DNA from: UBA5287 sp041672395
GTDB lineage: Bacteria; Bacteroidota; Bacteroidia; Bacteroidales; Dysgonomonadaceae
Assembly: GCA_041672395.1 (NCBI GenBank)
Contig: JBAYZS010000002.1
Coordinates: 1 to 64,000, forward strand
DNA length: 64,000 bases
Reading direction: 5' to 3'
Made by a program: the position numbers and the translations under genes. Below the pieces are notes generated by a model that searched no databases, was not told where the DNA came from, and saw only the letters and a list, made by a program, of their open reading frames with translations. Shown here one piece after another: positions 14,663-24,615 of the stretch (the stretch's first letter is position 1; the number at the start of each line of letters is the position of its first letter).

Positions 14663-15928
14663 TTATTTAAACCATACTGAAGCAGCTGTCATCATAGCTT
14701 GCAAACCGGTTTTTAATGTGGGATGAATAATGGGGGCATATCTTGGTGAATGATTACTTGGAATGGAATTTATATTATTATTCTTTTTTGCTTCTAAATA
14801 TAATTCGGGATCGGTTCCTCCTACAAACCAAAAAACATAGGGTACGTTCCAATTTCTACCGAAAATACTGAAATCTTCACTGGCTGATGCTGGCTGGGTC
14901 TCATAGGCTTTATCACCAAACTGTGCATGAAATGCTTCGGCTAATTTTCCAGTTGCAACTACATCATTTTCTGTTAATGGATAACTGTCTAATTCTGTAA
15001 ATTCGGGTTCTCGGGGGGCATTTGAAGCTGAGCATTCTGCACAACAAATACGTTTCACGGATTTCAATATGTGCTCCTTAACTCCTTCGTTAAAAGTACG
15101 AATGTTTAACTTTAATGTGGCGTCTTCTGGAATAATATTTTCTTTGGTACCTGCCTGCAATGATCCTACTGTCAATACGGCTGTTTCCGTAGGTGAGACC
15201 TCGCGCGATACTATGGTTTGTAAACGCATTACTGTTGCTGATGCCATTACAACTGGATCAATGGATGTCTGAGGTGAAGATCCGTGGGCGCCTCTGCCAA
15301 AAAGCTTAACCTTGAGACTGTTACTGGCAGAAAGGATAGGACCTCCACGATAGCATACTGTTCCGGCTTCACCGACCATAACGTGCTGACCTAAAATGAT
15401 ATCGGGCTTCGGAAATCGATCGATCATTCCGTCGTCTATCATACTTTGTGCTCCACGACCGACTTCTTCTCCTGGCTGAAACACTACCATTAATGTTCCT
15501 TTCCACAGGTCTTTGTGCTCGGAAAATAATCTTGATGCACCCATCAACCATGTTACATGTAAATCATGACCGCACACATGGGATACTCCGACTTCCAACC
15601 CTTCTTCGTCTCGGGAAATTTTAGTGCTGGCGTATGGCAAACCGGTTGTTTCAGCTACCGGAAGGGCATCCATATCGGCACGAAGCATAACTACTGGTCC
15701 TTCTCCATTCTGCATCAATCCAACAACGCCATTTGCTCCTACATTGGTGGTAACGTCGTATCGGTACTTGGTTAAATAATCGGAGGCGATTTTTGCTGTT
15801 CGGGTCTCTTGCATCGATAATTCGGGATTTCGATGGAGGTCTTTATATATCTCTTCTAATTCGGGGAGAAGCTTCTCTATATTATTGTCCAACTTTTGAA
15901 TGATTGATTTAATTTGATGGGTATCCAT
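14663..15928 (-). CDS. M20-family amidohydrolase (hippurate/N-acyl amino acid hydrolase type)
   Basis: 421 residues, cytosolic. LHRNPELSMQE at the N-terminus, then MLRADMDALPV, HVCGHDLHVTWLMGA (metal-binding Cys and His) and FQPGEEVGRGAQSMIDDG are the sequential signatures of M20D amidohydrolases; SASEDFSIF supplies another metal ligand region. Removes acyl groups from amino acids or short peptides. The C-terminal part is full length. A second M20 gene lies at 41181. Possible operon with the broken TRIC gene 20 bp downstream. Confidence 0.93.
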   Translation of the reverse strand: MDTHQIKSIIQKLDNNIEKLLPELEEIYKDLHRNPELSMQETRTAKIASDYLTKYRYDVTTNVGANGVVGLMQNGEGPVVMLRADMDALPVAETTGLPYASTKISRDEEGLEVGVSHVCGHDLHVTWLMGASRLFSEHKDLWKGTLMVVFQPGEEVGRGAQSMIDDGMIDRFPKPDIILGQHVMVGEAGTVCYRGGPILSASNSLKVKLFGRGAHGSSPQTSIDPVVMASATVMRLQTIVSREVSPTETAVLTVGSLQAGTKENIIPEDATLKLNIRTFNEGVKEHILKSVKRICCAECSASNAPREPEFTELDSYPLTENDVVATGKLAEAFHAQFGDKAYETQPASASEDFSIFGRNWNVPYVFWFVGGTDPELYLEAKKNNNINSIPSNHSPRYAPIIHPTLKTGLQAMMTAASVWFK

Positions 15929-16087
15929 AATCTAATATTTTTGAAATTGATTCGAATATAAACATGAAACATAAAGCTAAATAAAAACACTTTTAACGAT
16001 TAAAGGTTTACTAATTATTAAAATATGTTGATTTACAATGATTATGAGATACTTCAAAACAGAATATTAAAAAATATATAAAACAAT

Positions 16088-16122
16088 AAAAACCGCTCGT
16101 TTTTAATCCACGAGCGGTTTTT
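16088..16122 (-). terminator. Intrinsic terminator of the TonB receptor gene
   Basis: AAAAACCGCTCG and CGAGCGGTTTTT form a perfect 12-bp hairpin with an 11-base loop, and the T-run lies 3' of the receptor gene. The symmetric A/T flanks would allow it to work in both directions. Confidence 0.93.
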
Positions 16123-16137
16123 GCTAAATGACTTTTA

Positions 16138-18324
16138 TTAGAGGTTGTTTATATTAATAGATATTCCGGCATAATATTGTGCTCCGTAAACTGGTGCGTA
16201 GATAAAGGCTGCATCGTCTAAATATTTTTTATTTTGTATGTAACTGAAAATATTCTTGCCGCCTGCATACAATCGAACATTCCCGAATATTCTTGAAACA
16301 CTTACATTAAATGTCATATACGGATCTGTTTGCATGATTTTCGATTTGCTCGCATCTTCACTCATATAATCGATAAACATTTTTCCTTGATATAAGCCGT
16401 AAACAGAAAAATTCCATGTTCGTGGGGCATATTCAATCTTTAAACTTCCGGTAGTGGTCGGAAAACGGGGTATGTATTTACTATTGTTCTCATATTGTGT
16501 TCCTGCCCAATCTTGACGTACCTTTTTATATTCGCCGCTATTAACTCCAAAATCAGCGCCAATATTTAGACTTTTCAAAAGATTTACAAGTATCATCATC
16601 TCAATTCCTTTAACAACGGCATCGTCAATATTACGCCATTGATAGGTGTAGCCGATATTTTTTACTTTTTCGTTGGCATCGGTAAAATCAATTTTATCTT
16701 TGAGGTAGGTGTAGAATATGTTTGCACTTATTTGAATTTGATGTCCGTAATAATCGGCAGAAAAGTTTGTACTACGTGATGTTTCGGCTTTCAAATCGGA
16801 TGATTTCCACACGCGGGGTGAACCGCTGCATAAATGCAAATCTTCCGAGAAACCGTAGGGAGCACGAAAACCAGTTCCCATATTTGCTCTGAGTGTAATA
16901 TGCTCACTAAGATTATGCTTTATTGCTAACCGTGGATTAATACTTGTTTGGTCGAAACTGGTTTTTGGAAAGTCTCCATCGAAAATGGTTTTGTCAGATG
17001 TGTATTCTTCGCTGGATACATGATGATCTATTCTAATACCTGGGACAATAGTAAAATCTGAAGTAACTCGCCATTCGTCTTGAATAAATGCTCCTATTTC
17101 ATGTGCATGTTTACGGGCTATGGATTTATATGAATCTCCAAAATAGGGACTGCTTTCATCTACTACTACATACATACCTGATTCGTTTAATCGTGTTAAA
17201 TAATTTTGTAACCCGAACAACAAATGGTGGTCCCCGACAGTTGTGCCAAGGGTGAGGGTCGAAATAAGTGAATTTTCCTTTGCTAAATAGGGACGCATAT
17301 CTAACATGTTGGGTGTTTCGTTGTTATGGGTTTCTAAATAGCTGAGCAAATATGAGTCATTAGTGGCTTCTCGATTGTGATTGATGAAAGTATTGGTAAA
17401 GTTTAAATCGACTTTTTTATTGATGGTCTTTGCGTAATTGGCTTCGACTTCATAACGATTTGTTGTGATATTTTCTGTTCCATCGGTAAAGGGATTTTTA
17501 TAGTATTCATCAGTAATAATGCCTCCTTCTCGTTTTTCATTAATGGCCTTGCCACGGAAAACTAATTTATCGTTTCCAAAAAATGGATTGTCTATAAATA
17601 AACTTGCTCCTAAATTATGCAGATTTGAGGCTACACGATCGGATATTCCGTCTTTTTTCTTGACTTCTTCGAGTGTGTCTCCTTCTCTGGTTTCATCAAT
17701 TACCCCATGGTCAATTTTTTGTGCATATATGCTCAATCCAATATTCCCGACTTCATTTCTCATGGATGAAGAGAAATTATATACATTCGATTGAAAATTC
17801 CCAAATTGAATATCTGCTGAAATGTGTGGCACGTAGGTGGGTTCTTTAGTAATAATATTAATGGCACCGGCTATAGCACTACTGCCATATAATGCTGATC
17901 CGGCTCCTTTTATTACTTCTATTCGATCTACATCACCGGTGCCAATTTGCTCTAATCCATATACACTGGCTAGACCGGAATAGATTGGTTGACCGTTTAT
18001 TAGTACTTGGGTGTGTTCTGAACCAAGACCTTGCATTCTTACCATGGTAAAATTACAGGATTGACATTGATCTTCTACCCTGATTCCGGGAACGCCTTCT
18101 AAAGCTTCAAAAACATTCCACGCATTTTTGTTTTTCAAGGCTTGTGAGGTTACTACTTCTATTCTTATTGGTACGTCTTTTACATAATGTTGGGTTCGCG
18201 TTCCGGTAACGACAACCTGATCAAGGTTAAAGACATCGCCAAAAAGCATGGAATCGGTCTTTTGTGCTGATACAATAGAAATTAAGAAACTCATGTAAAT
18301 GAGTATGATTGTGATTTTTTTCAT
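16138..18324 (-). CDS. TonB-dependent outer membrane receptor
   Basis: 728 residues. Signal peptide at 1-20 ending SIVSA, plug domain (VVVTGTRTQHYVKDVPIRIE, then RIEVIKGAGSALYGSSAIAG then AINIITKEP) and a 22-strand barrel ending in an aromatic-rich YYAGISININNL. No SusC-type carboxypeptidase-like N-terminal domain, so this is a BtuB/FepA-type receptor for a small ligand such as a metal chelate, haem or corrin. The plug contains a CxxC pair in EDQCQSCNFTMVRMQGLG, which appears in a subgroup of Bacteroidota receptors. Single gene with its own terminator; no ligand-linked neighbour, so the substrate cannot be named. Confidence 0.93.
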   Translation of the reverse strand: MKKITIILIYMSFLISIVSAQKTDSMLFGDVFNLDQVVVTGTRTQHYVKDVPIRIEVVTSQALKNKNAWNVFEALEGVPGIRVEDQCQSCNFTMVRMQGLGSEHTQVLINGQPIYSGLASVYGLEQIGTGDVDRIEVIKGAGSALYGSSAIAGAINIITKEPTYVPHISADIQFGNFQSNVYNFSSSMRNEVGNIGLSIYAQKIDHGVIDETREGDTLEEVKKKDGISDRVASNLHNLGASLFIDNPFFGNDKLVFRGKAINEKREGGIITDEYYKNPFTDGTENITTNRYEVEANYAKTINKKVDLNFTNTFINHNREATNDSYLLSYLETHNNETPNMLDMRPYLAKENSLISTLTLGTTVGDHHLLFGLQNYLTRLNESGMYVVVDESSPYFGDSYKSIARKHAHEIGAFIQDEWRVTSDFTIVPGIRIDHHVSSEEYTSDKTIFDGDFPKTSFDQTSINPRLAIKHNLSEHITLRANMGTGFRAPYGFSEDLHLCSGSPRVWKSSDLKAETSRSTNFSADYYGHQIQISANIFYTYLKDKIDFTDANEKVKNIGYTYQWRNIDDAVVKGIEMMILVNLLKSLNIGADFGVNSGEYKKVRQDWAGTQYENNSKYIPRFPTTTGSLKIEYAPRTWNFSVYGLYQGKMFIDYMSEDASKSKIMQTDPYMTFNVSVSRIFGNVRLYAGGKNIFSYIQNKKYLDDAAFIYAPVYGAQYYAGISININNL

Positions 18325-18490
18325 TGTTTTTTAATCTGTTTTACTTTTAAGGCGCAAAGTAAAACAGAATACTTTGACTCTTCAATCCTTAAAATTGGGG
18401 ATTTTTTAAGTCGAATATCACTTAAATATGGGATGTATTGACATCCTGAAATAGGTATAATAAATGGATATAGTATTTACTGGTAATTGG

Positions 18491-19117
18491 TTAAGTGAGA
18501 TTTTCGGGTAAATAATCGTCAATTTCTATTATTTTTTTGGAAATGGCGTATATAGTTAAACCGGATTGACTGCGGATGCCGGTTTTGAATGTGATATTTT
18601 TCCGATGACTGATAACGGTATGTATACTGATGTTTAAAAAATCGGCTATTTCTTTATTTGACTGACCGTTTACTAAACGGGTAAGTACTTCAATTTCACG
18701 GTCGGTTAGATTGTCTTCTTCAGTTTTTTTTGATGATAAACACTGATTTTTTTCGACAAGTTTAGAAATTGAATGAATGATTTGTTCTGAAGAATCATAT
18801 AGGGTAAAGGTAGAGTCAAACAATTGTATGGAATGCTTTTGTAGGAATCCGGTATCAATACCTACAATATTAAGTAATGGATATGATCTGCGTATTTTTT
18901 TGATTTCTTTTTCGCGATTCATAATCATCATGCAACTGGTAATGAGCATATTAATAGGCCTGGATTCGAGGGTTACTTTAAGATGGTCTAATGTTTCTAC
19001 ATAGTAAACTCTGCAATCTATTTCGGATTGATATAGAATGGATTGCAATCCTTCGGAAATAATTCTCGAAGTTTCAAAAACAACAATTTGTGAAGAGAAT
19101 TTATACATTTTGCTCAT
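18491..19117 (-). CDS. LuxR-type transcription regulator with degenerate receiver domain
   Basis: 208 residues. The C-terminal HTH is clear: LTDREIEVLTRLVNGQSNKE followed by IADFLNISIHTVISHRKNI (about 137-175). The first 125 residues have a receiver-like shape (VVFETSRIISEGLQSIL, then PINMLITSCMMIM), but the usual phospho-acceptor Asp position is replaced in LITSCMM and the acidic pocket is absent, so phosphorylation is unlikely. The start overlaps the end of the hemerythrin gene by 17 bp, so the two are translated together and the regulator probably responds to the same stress. Confidence 0.85.
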   Translation of the reverse strand: MSKMYKFSSQIVVFETSRIISEGLQSILYQSEIDCRVYYVETLDHLKVTLESRPINMLITSCMMIMNREKEIKKIRRSYPLLNIVGIDTGFLQKHSIQLFDSTFTLYDSSEQIIHSISKLVEKNQCLSSKKTEEDNLTDREIEVLTRLVNGQSNKEIADFLNISIHTVISHRKNITFKTGIRSQSGLTIYAISKKIIEIDDYLPENLT

Positions 19118-19814
19118 TTTCTATACTTATGCATGATGGAATCAAAATGGTTTCTTCAATTTGAGAGTGTATGTATAAATCGAATTCAAGTTCATAAAGC
19201 GCAAAAAATAGTCGTCGACGCAAATCTAAATCGCCGTTAATTTTTACGTATTTAAGTAGTAAATTCTTTAAATCCTGCAATTTAAGTTCAATGTCAGTGT
19301 GGTGGTCGTTGTACTCATTCGATGAGTAGAGCTCCTGAACACTTTTACCTTTTTCTTTTTTAAGTAATGTAATGAAATAGGGAAATGCAACGCTGTCTTC
19401 GTAATCTAAATGCTCAATTACTTCGTTAAAATATTCATCGAAAAACTTTTCAAGTAGTTTTAACTCTTTTGCAGGATGATTTTGCTGCAATTGGGTAATA
19501 TAAGTCCTGATTTGTTGGTATTTATCGGAACGATAATAAACATGGGTGTTTTCTAAAAAATCTATTACTTGTAATAAATCGGTTTTAGAATATGTTTCAT
19601 TTTCATTTGTTCCGAAACCGTTATATAAATTGGCAATACTGATAAACAGGTTTTCGCTTATTTTGTATTCAGCACTCAACTGGGATACGCTCAAATCAAG
19701 TACACTAAAATCAATATTGAAGTGTTGTAACATCAATAGTAACAGGGGATTGTTGTCTATTAAATCTGACAACTTCATAAAGGGTTTCACAGTTGTTTTG
19801 GCTGTAAGAAACAT
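19101..19814 (-). CDS. Hemerythrin-domain protein (RIC/YtfE-like)
   Basis: 237 residues. The N-terminal 60 residues (MKLSDLIDNNPLLLLMLQHF) correspond to the ScdA/RIC-type leader domain; the rest is a four-helix bundle with di-iron ligand candidates in HLDYEDSVAFPYF (H-x3-E), NDHHTDI and HSQIEETILIPS (H-x3-E). Related proteins repair iron-sulfur clusters or sense oxygen or nitric oxide. Unlike ScdA/YtfE, the ScdA-type Cys-Cys pair in the leader is absent. Co-translated with a LuxR-type regulator, which hints at a sensor-regulator pair. An alternative start 12 codons in (MKLSDL) is possible. Confidence 0.85.
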   Translation of the reverse strand: MFLTAKTTVKPFMKLSDLIDNNPLLLLMLQHFNIDFSVLDLSVSQLSAEYKISENLFISIANLYNGFGTNENETYSKTDLLQVIDFLENTHVYYRSDKYQQIRTYITQLQQNHPAKELKLLEKFFDEYFNEVIEHLDYEDSVAFPYFITLLKKEKGKSVQELYSSNEYNDHHTDIELKLQDLKNLLLKYVKINGDLDLRRRLFFALYELEFDLYIHSQIEETILIPSCISIENEQNV

Positions 19815-19971
19815 ATGATTTTGTTTTTTTGATGCAAAAATAGTAAAAACAAGTTGATTATTTAGAACTATTCTAAGTAATATTCTCGATTTATCACTCC
19901 ATGATGAATTTTTTTGAATCGAAAAATGATAATGTTTATTATCTTTGTTCTAATATCAAAAATTCAAGACT

Positions 19972-20745
19972 ATGAGCACCGAAAATAAATCCATTCACGA
20001 ATTCGATATGAATTTAATTAGTGAATATTTCTCAAGTATGGAACGACAAGGACCTGGCAGTCCTGAAGTTACGCTAAAGGCTTTGGGCTTTATTGATAAT
20101 TTAACGGAACAATCACTTATCGCGGATATTGGCTGCGGAACGGGGGGACAAACAATTACGCTGACTCTACATGCACCTGGTAAGATTACAGCAATCGACT
20201 TGTTTCCTAAGTTTGTCGATATTTTCAATGATAACATCCAAAAGCTGAATCTGCAAAATAGGGTAAATGGGATTGTCGGAAATATGGAAAATCTTCCTTT
20301 TCAACTTGAGGAATTAGATTTGATTTGGTCGGAAGGCGCAATCTACAATATTGGCTTTGAAAAAGGGTTAAATGATTGGTGGAAATTCCTGAAAAAAGGT
20401 GGATATATTGCTGTCACAGAAGCATCATGGTTTACGGATGTGCGACCTCAAGAGATTACTGATTTTTGGATGGATGCTTATCCTGAAATAGACACGATTC
20501 CGAATAAAGTTGCTCAAATGCAGAAAGCGGGATATATTCCGGTTGCGACTTTTATTCTACCTGAAAATTGTTGGACGGATCATTTTTATGTTCATCAAAC
20601 TGCTGCTCAAGAAATATTCCTGAAAAAATACGAGGGAAACTTTACTGCCGAAGAGCTAATTAAAAACCAACGACACGAAGAGAGATTATACGACAAGTAT
20701 AAAGCATTTTACGGTTATGTTTTTTATATCGGAAAGAAATTTTAA
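19972..20745 (+). CDS. Class I SAM-dependent methyltransferase
   Basis: 257 residues. Motif [16 protein letters not shown] (about 43-57), [15 protein letters not shown] and [14 protein letters not shown] fit a Rossmann-fold methyltransferase of the SmtA/UbiE-like type; the acceptor is unknown. A TATCTTTG -7 element (19940-19947) with a TTTTTG at 19911 provides a separate promoter. Transcribed divergently from the hemerythrin gene. Confidence 0.88.
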   Translation: MSTENKSIHEFDMNLISEYFSSMERQGPGSPEVTLKALGFIDNLTEQSLIADIGCGTGGQTITLTLHAPGKITAIDLFPKFVDIFNDNIQKLNLQNRVNGIVGNMENLPFQLEELDLIWSEGAIYNIGFEKGLNDWWKFLKKGGYIAVTEASWFTDVRPQEITDFWMDAYPEIDTIPNKVAQMQKAGYIPVATFILPENCWTDHFYVHQTAAQEIFLKKYEGNFTAEELIKNQRHEERLYDKYKAFYGYVFYIGKKF

Positions 20746-20914
20746 ATATAAATGAATTACATGAAAACAAAAATACTTCTTGTCTTAGCTCTCATCATTG
20801 GAAAACAATGTTATGACAGTGAAAATTTTGGAGCTGCCAAAATATCAGTCGAAACAGGAAAAACGATTTATTGGAACCGCTGACCGGCACATCATTAATA
20901 TAATTCCGACAATA

Positions 20915-21469
20915 TTAAAAATGTTTAGGTCGCAATTTATTTTTTACAAAATCCAGTATTTTATTGTATTGTATAGCTTCATCCCCGGTTTCAACAAGTT
21001 TGAATGTCAAAATATCAACCAACATCTCTCCGGCAAAAAGTATTAAATAGCCTTTATATATGGTATAATATTGGAAAATATCCCAATTCAATTTGAAATG
21101 TTTCTCGTAATCCCAATATTTTATTGAATCGTCAGTGAACTCATATACATTAATCATCCCGATACTTTCGTATTTTTCGGCGAATTTTTTTGTTTGTTTA
21201 ACCTGATTTCGATGTGAGAAAAAGTTTGACTGCCACAAAAGAATTGCATTCAACAGAAAGAGTGCACTAATAAACATGAACACATTATATGGTTCACCAT
21301 CTTTTCTTACCAATAACCCAACTATTAGTAGTAGAATAGCAGCAATTAGCCAAACCATTATTTTTAATATATAATTTTTCCATAAGTAATTCCATTTTAT
21401 CTTTTGAGATTCAAGGAATTCTTGCTTTTTAAAAGGTATTTCTATGCGCAATGTTTCCATAGTGTGCAA
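20915..21469 (-). CDS. YcxB-like membrane protein
   Basis: 184 residues with two adjacent transmembrane helices near 33-53 (IMVWLIAAILLLIVGLLV) and 63-81 (FMFISALFLLNAILLW), followed by a soluble segment of the YcxB-like type (FAEKYESIGMINVYEFTDDS, then HFKLNWDIFQYYTIYKGYL). The family is widespread with no assigned role. Stands alone between a methyltransferase and pyrD. Confidence 0.72.
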   Translation of the reverse strand: MHTMETLRIEIPFKKQEFLESQKIKWNYLWKNYILKIMVWLIAAILLLIVGLLVRKDGEPYNVFMFISALFLLNAILLWQSNFFSHRNQVKQTKKFAEKYESIGMINVYEFTDDSIKYWDYEKHFKLNWDIFQYYTIYKGYLILFAGEMLVDILTFKLVETGDEAIQYNKILDFVKNKLRPKHF

Positions 21470-21543
21470 TTTATTAATTTAAAGAGCTTTATGTAAGTAC
21501 GTTTTATACTAAAGTTTAATACCTAATGTCTGAAATGATGTAA

Positions 21544-22455
21544 TTAAACCTCCAGTTGGCCAATTAAATCTGTTACAGAATTGAAATGATGGCGCTCCAG
21601 GTAATTCTCGATTCCTTCTAATATTTTTATAGACACTGTCGGATCAATAAAATTATATGTCCCTATTTCAATGGCTGTTGCACCGGCTAAAATAAATTCT
21701 ATTGCATCTTGCCAGTTACAAATTCCACCCATTCCGATAATTGGAATTTTGACTGCATGAAATACTTCCCATACCATTCGCAGTGCAATAGGTTTAATAC
21801 ATGGTCCTGATAATCCACCGGTTATCGTGGAAAGTTTGGGAGTTCTTTTCTCTGCATCTATGGCCATACCCAGAAAAGTGTTGACAAGTGACACGGAATC
21901 TGCGCCTTCTGACTCTACAGCAAGTGCTATTTCAGATATATCAGTAACATTTGGTGATAATTTTACTATCAGTGTTTTTGGGTATACACTGCGGACTGCC
22001 TTAACTACTTCGGCTGCTGATTTACAGGATGTTCCAAAGGCCATACCTCCTTCTTTAACGTTAGGACATGAAATATTGAGTTCAATAGCAGGTACTTTCT
22101 CTAAATCTATCAACTTCTCCGTGCAAGCTACATAATCATCTATTGTTGAACCAGATACATTTACAATTATATGGGTTTCAAAGTCTTTAATATTTGGATA
22201 GATATGATTGACAAAATAATTTACTCCTTTGTTCTGCAATCCAACTGCATTTAACATACCTGATGCGGTTTCGGCCATCCTGGGATAGGCATTTCCTTCG
22301 CGCGGTTCAAGTGTAGTCCCTTTTACAAATATACCTCCAAGACGCTTTAAATCAATAAAGTCACTATATTCTGTTCCATAACCAAAGGTTCCTGATGCGG
22401 TCATTACAGGATTTTTTAGTTCGAGATTGTTTATTTTTACATTTAATTGTGCCAT
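21544..22455 (-). CDS. pyrD: Dihydroorotate dehydrogenase B, catalytic subunit
   Basis: 303 residues. FMN-dependent TIM barrel with [43 protein letters not shown] (class 1 signature with the catalytic Cys of class 1B), [24 protein letters not shown] and [16 protein letters not shown]. Oxidises dihydroorotate to orotate in pyrimidine synthesis, passing electrons through PyrK to NAD+. Its start overlaps the pyrK stop by 13 bp, fixing the pair as one operon. Confidence 0.97.
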   Translation of the reverse strand: MAQLNVKINNLELKNPVMTASGTFGYGTEYSDFIDLKRLGGIFVKGTTLEPREGNAYPRMAETASGMLNAVGLQNKGVNYFVNHIYPNIKDFETHIIVNVSGSTIDDYVACTEKLIDLEKVPAIELNISCPNVKEGGMAFGTSCKSAAEVVKAVRSVYPKTLIVKLSPNVTDISEIALAVESEGADSVSLVNTFLGMAIDAEKRTPKLSTITGGLSGPCIKPIALRMVWEVFHAVKIPIIGMGGICNWQDAIEFILAGATAIEIGTYNFIDPTVSIKILEGIENYLERHHFNSVTDLIGQLEV

Positions 22456-23228
22456 AATAGATCTTTTATATTAAAAACGGGACCGTCGGTACAGGTGCAG
22501 AGATTTCCTTTTGTGGTTTTTTCGATGCAACATAAACATGCGCCAAACCCGCATGCCATAAGGTTTTCCAACGATACTTCGCATTCAATTTCGTTTTCGC
22601 GGGCATACTTTGCGACAGCCATCATCATTGGTTTTGGTCCACATGTATAAATTTGGTCAAAGTGCTGATGATTAAGAATTGTGTGATCTGTTACAAATCC
22701 TTGTTCACCTTTTGTTCCATCTTCTGTTGTACAATAAACGGTGCCGATCTCCTCAAAATCATCGAGTTGCAACAGGTCTTGCGAGGAACGTCCTCCAAGC
22801 AAAAAGGTGGGATAAAATCCCTTGTCTTTAAGTATTTTGCCTAGAAATAGCATAGGGGCTGTTCCAACTCCGCCGCCAATTAACAGTAATCGACGCTCTA
22901 AATCGAGATTACTTGGTATTGTAAATGAATTTCCGAGGGGTAAAATTATGTTTAGCTGATCGTTTTCTTTTGTTTGACAAATATGATGGGTGCCTTCACC
23001 AATATCTTGTACCAATAGCCACATTTCGTTCTTTTGTTTATCAAGAAAATTTACTGAAATAGGGCGACGTAAAAAGGTGTTGACTGAATCCTTTACTTCA
23101 ATTTGTACAAAATTGCCGGGATTCATTTCCGGCAACTGAACATTTGTTACCGGAGTTACTTTTAGTAAATAATTATGGTAATTCAATTGCTCGTTGGATC
23201 GAACAATCATGTCTAGCATTTTCTTCAT
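22443..23228 (-). CDS. pyrK: Dihydroorotate dehydrogenase B, electron transfer subunit
   Basis: 261 residues. Ferredoxin-reductase-like FAD domain ([12 protein letters not shown]), NAD-binding segment [32 protein letters not shown], and a C-terminal [2Fe-2S] site CGFGACLCC with CTCTDGPVF. Transfers electrons from PyrD to NAD+. Start at 23228 ([14 protein letters not shown]); a start at MLDM is also possible. Confidence 0.96.
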   Translation of the reverse strand: MKKMLDMIVRSNEQLNYHNYLLKVTPVTNVQLPEMNPGNFVQIEVKDSVNTFLRRPISVNFLDKQKNEMWLLVQDIGEGTHHICQTKENDQLNIILPLGNSFTIPSNLDLERRLLLIGGGVGTAPMLFLGKILKDKGFYPTFLLGGRSSQDLLQLDDFEEIGTVYCTTEDGTKGEQGFVTDHTILNHQHFDQIYTCGPKPMMMAVAKYARENEIECEVSLENLMACGFGACLCCIEKTTKGNLCTCTDGPVFNIKDLLWHN

Positions 23229-23329
23229 TCCGTAATCTTTGGTATAAATAATATCAATAATGCTTTTTGATTTACAAAGTTAAGGAAAAAAGCTGAATGA
23301 ACGAAAATCGAACGTGAGTTCGCTTTTTT

Positions 23330-23794
23330 TTATTTTGTACTTGCCAAATTGGGAATAAATGACTCGAATGTATTATCTGAATAATAAATGATTATCTGTG
23401 CGATTTTTTTGTCGGGAATTTTTTCAGACACAAATACGTTATTCTCAGAGGGTTTAGGAATGACTCGTTGTTCTCCTATATTTTTAAATGTATTATCGGG
23501 GTGAGGTCCGACACCCGAAGCGTCTGTTTCCGTAGAAAACAAAGTGCGCTCTTTAGGTAGGGTATCTGAATTTACTTCGCTTCTATACATGTTCCCAATG
23601 CCATTAAGAAGCCAGTCGGGATTTATATAATCCATATCTGATAGTATTTTCATTACTACATCAAGACTTGGGTTAATTCTTCCATTTAATATATGAGAAA
23701 TAACTGCTCTGTTTATCTGCAATCTATCTGCAAACTTTGCCGGAGTTTCATTTTCGGCCTCCATTATAGCTTTAATCCGATCCTTGATTTCCAT
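23330..23794 (-). CDS. XRE/CI-like helix-turn-helix repressor
   Basis: 154 residues. Residues 3-62 form a lambda-repressor-like HTH (FADRLQINRAVISHILNGRI, then PSLDVVMKILSDM, DWLLNGIGNMYRS), a form common in Bacteroidota; the rest is a low-complexity linker and a short C-terminal segment, with no peptidase domain, so this is not a LexA-like self-cleaving repressor. Its start codon lies inside an ATTTGTAT-like sequence and upstream lies a cluster of TACATTTG octamers (23892-24357), which may be its operators. Confidence 0.85.
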   Translation of the reverse strand: MEIKDRIKAIMEAENETPAKFADRLQINRAVISHILNGRINPSLDVVMKILSDMDYINPDWLLNGIGNMYRSEVNSDTLPKERTLFSTETDASGVGPHPDNTFKNIGEQRVIPKPSENNVFVSEKIPDKKIAQIIIYYSDNTFESFIPNLASTK

Positions 23795-23891
23795 TTGTAT
23801 AGAATTTTGCGAGTTTACACTTATAATTCACGATACAAATATAAACGATTAACAAAACATTTGCAAATTAATCTCGTATACATTTCTAAAC

Positions 23892-24357
23892 TACATTTGA
23901 ATATCCACCACAATACATTTGTATTTAGCAACCGGTTAACAACTGTAATCGTCCTACTTTCAGGTATAACTCTATAATTTACATTTATATTATAATACGT
24001 TGATATTTTGTGTGTTATGATTTAATATATTCACTTTTTTAACTTTAAATCCTGATCAGAACTTAAATTAAACCGGTTTTATGAAGATCCACTTTAATAA
24101 TAGATATTAATATGCTAATATTACACGTTTTATATTTTAATATCACCTCATATACAGTAATGTTAAATGCAAAATACACTGCCTGAACTAATGTATATAT
24201 TCAATGATTCACTTTTGTGATATTAATGTATATAAGTTATTACTACTTTTGTTTATTTATTCAAATGTACATTTGTTATTTTATTGACTTCTGTTCAACT
24301 ACATTTGACCATGATTTTCAGGTTACATTTGTATTTTCGGCCTACTTGCCAAATGTA
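23892..24357. repeat. Cluster of TACATTTG octamers in an 820-bp gene-free region
   Basis: Exact TACATTTG occurs at 23892, 23914, 24268, 24300 and 24324 on the plus strand and as its complement CAAATGTA at 24262 and 24350; the 24262-24275 pair forms a perfect 14-bp palindrome CAAATGTACATTTG. Near copies lie at 23879 and 23980. The octamer also fits the TAnnTTTG promoter -7 form. Apart from this cluster the region between the repressor gene and the GPx gene (23795-24615) holds no convincing ORF. Confidence 0.75.
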
Positions 24358-24615
24358 TTCCTAAGTCTGTAGATATTTTATTTACATCTTTTACCTTAAT
24401 CCATGAATTTTGTGATTATTTGTACCCCACTAATCGAATAAAATTAAATATGAAACTCTCGACCTAATTAAATATAATATATCTAATTGTACTACAGATA
24501 CATAAATGCCAAAATATGTGTTTATAAAAATTGATCACATAATTATTTTGTCACCTAAAAACAAAAAACAACTGTATTGCGTTATAAAAAAGTAAACGTG
24601 ATCATTTATATAATT

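Noticed and set aside
23330..24575. Complete prophage next to the CI-like gene
   Set aside because: No integrase, Cro, structural or lysis gene is seen on either side; only the repressor and octamer sites remain.
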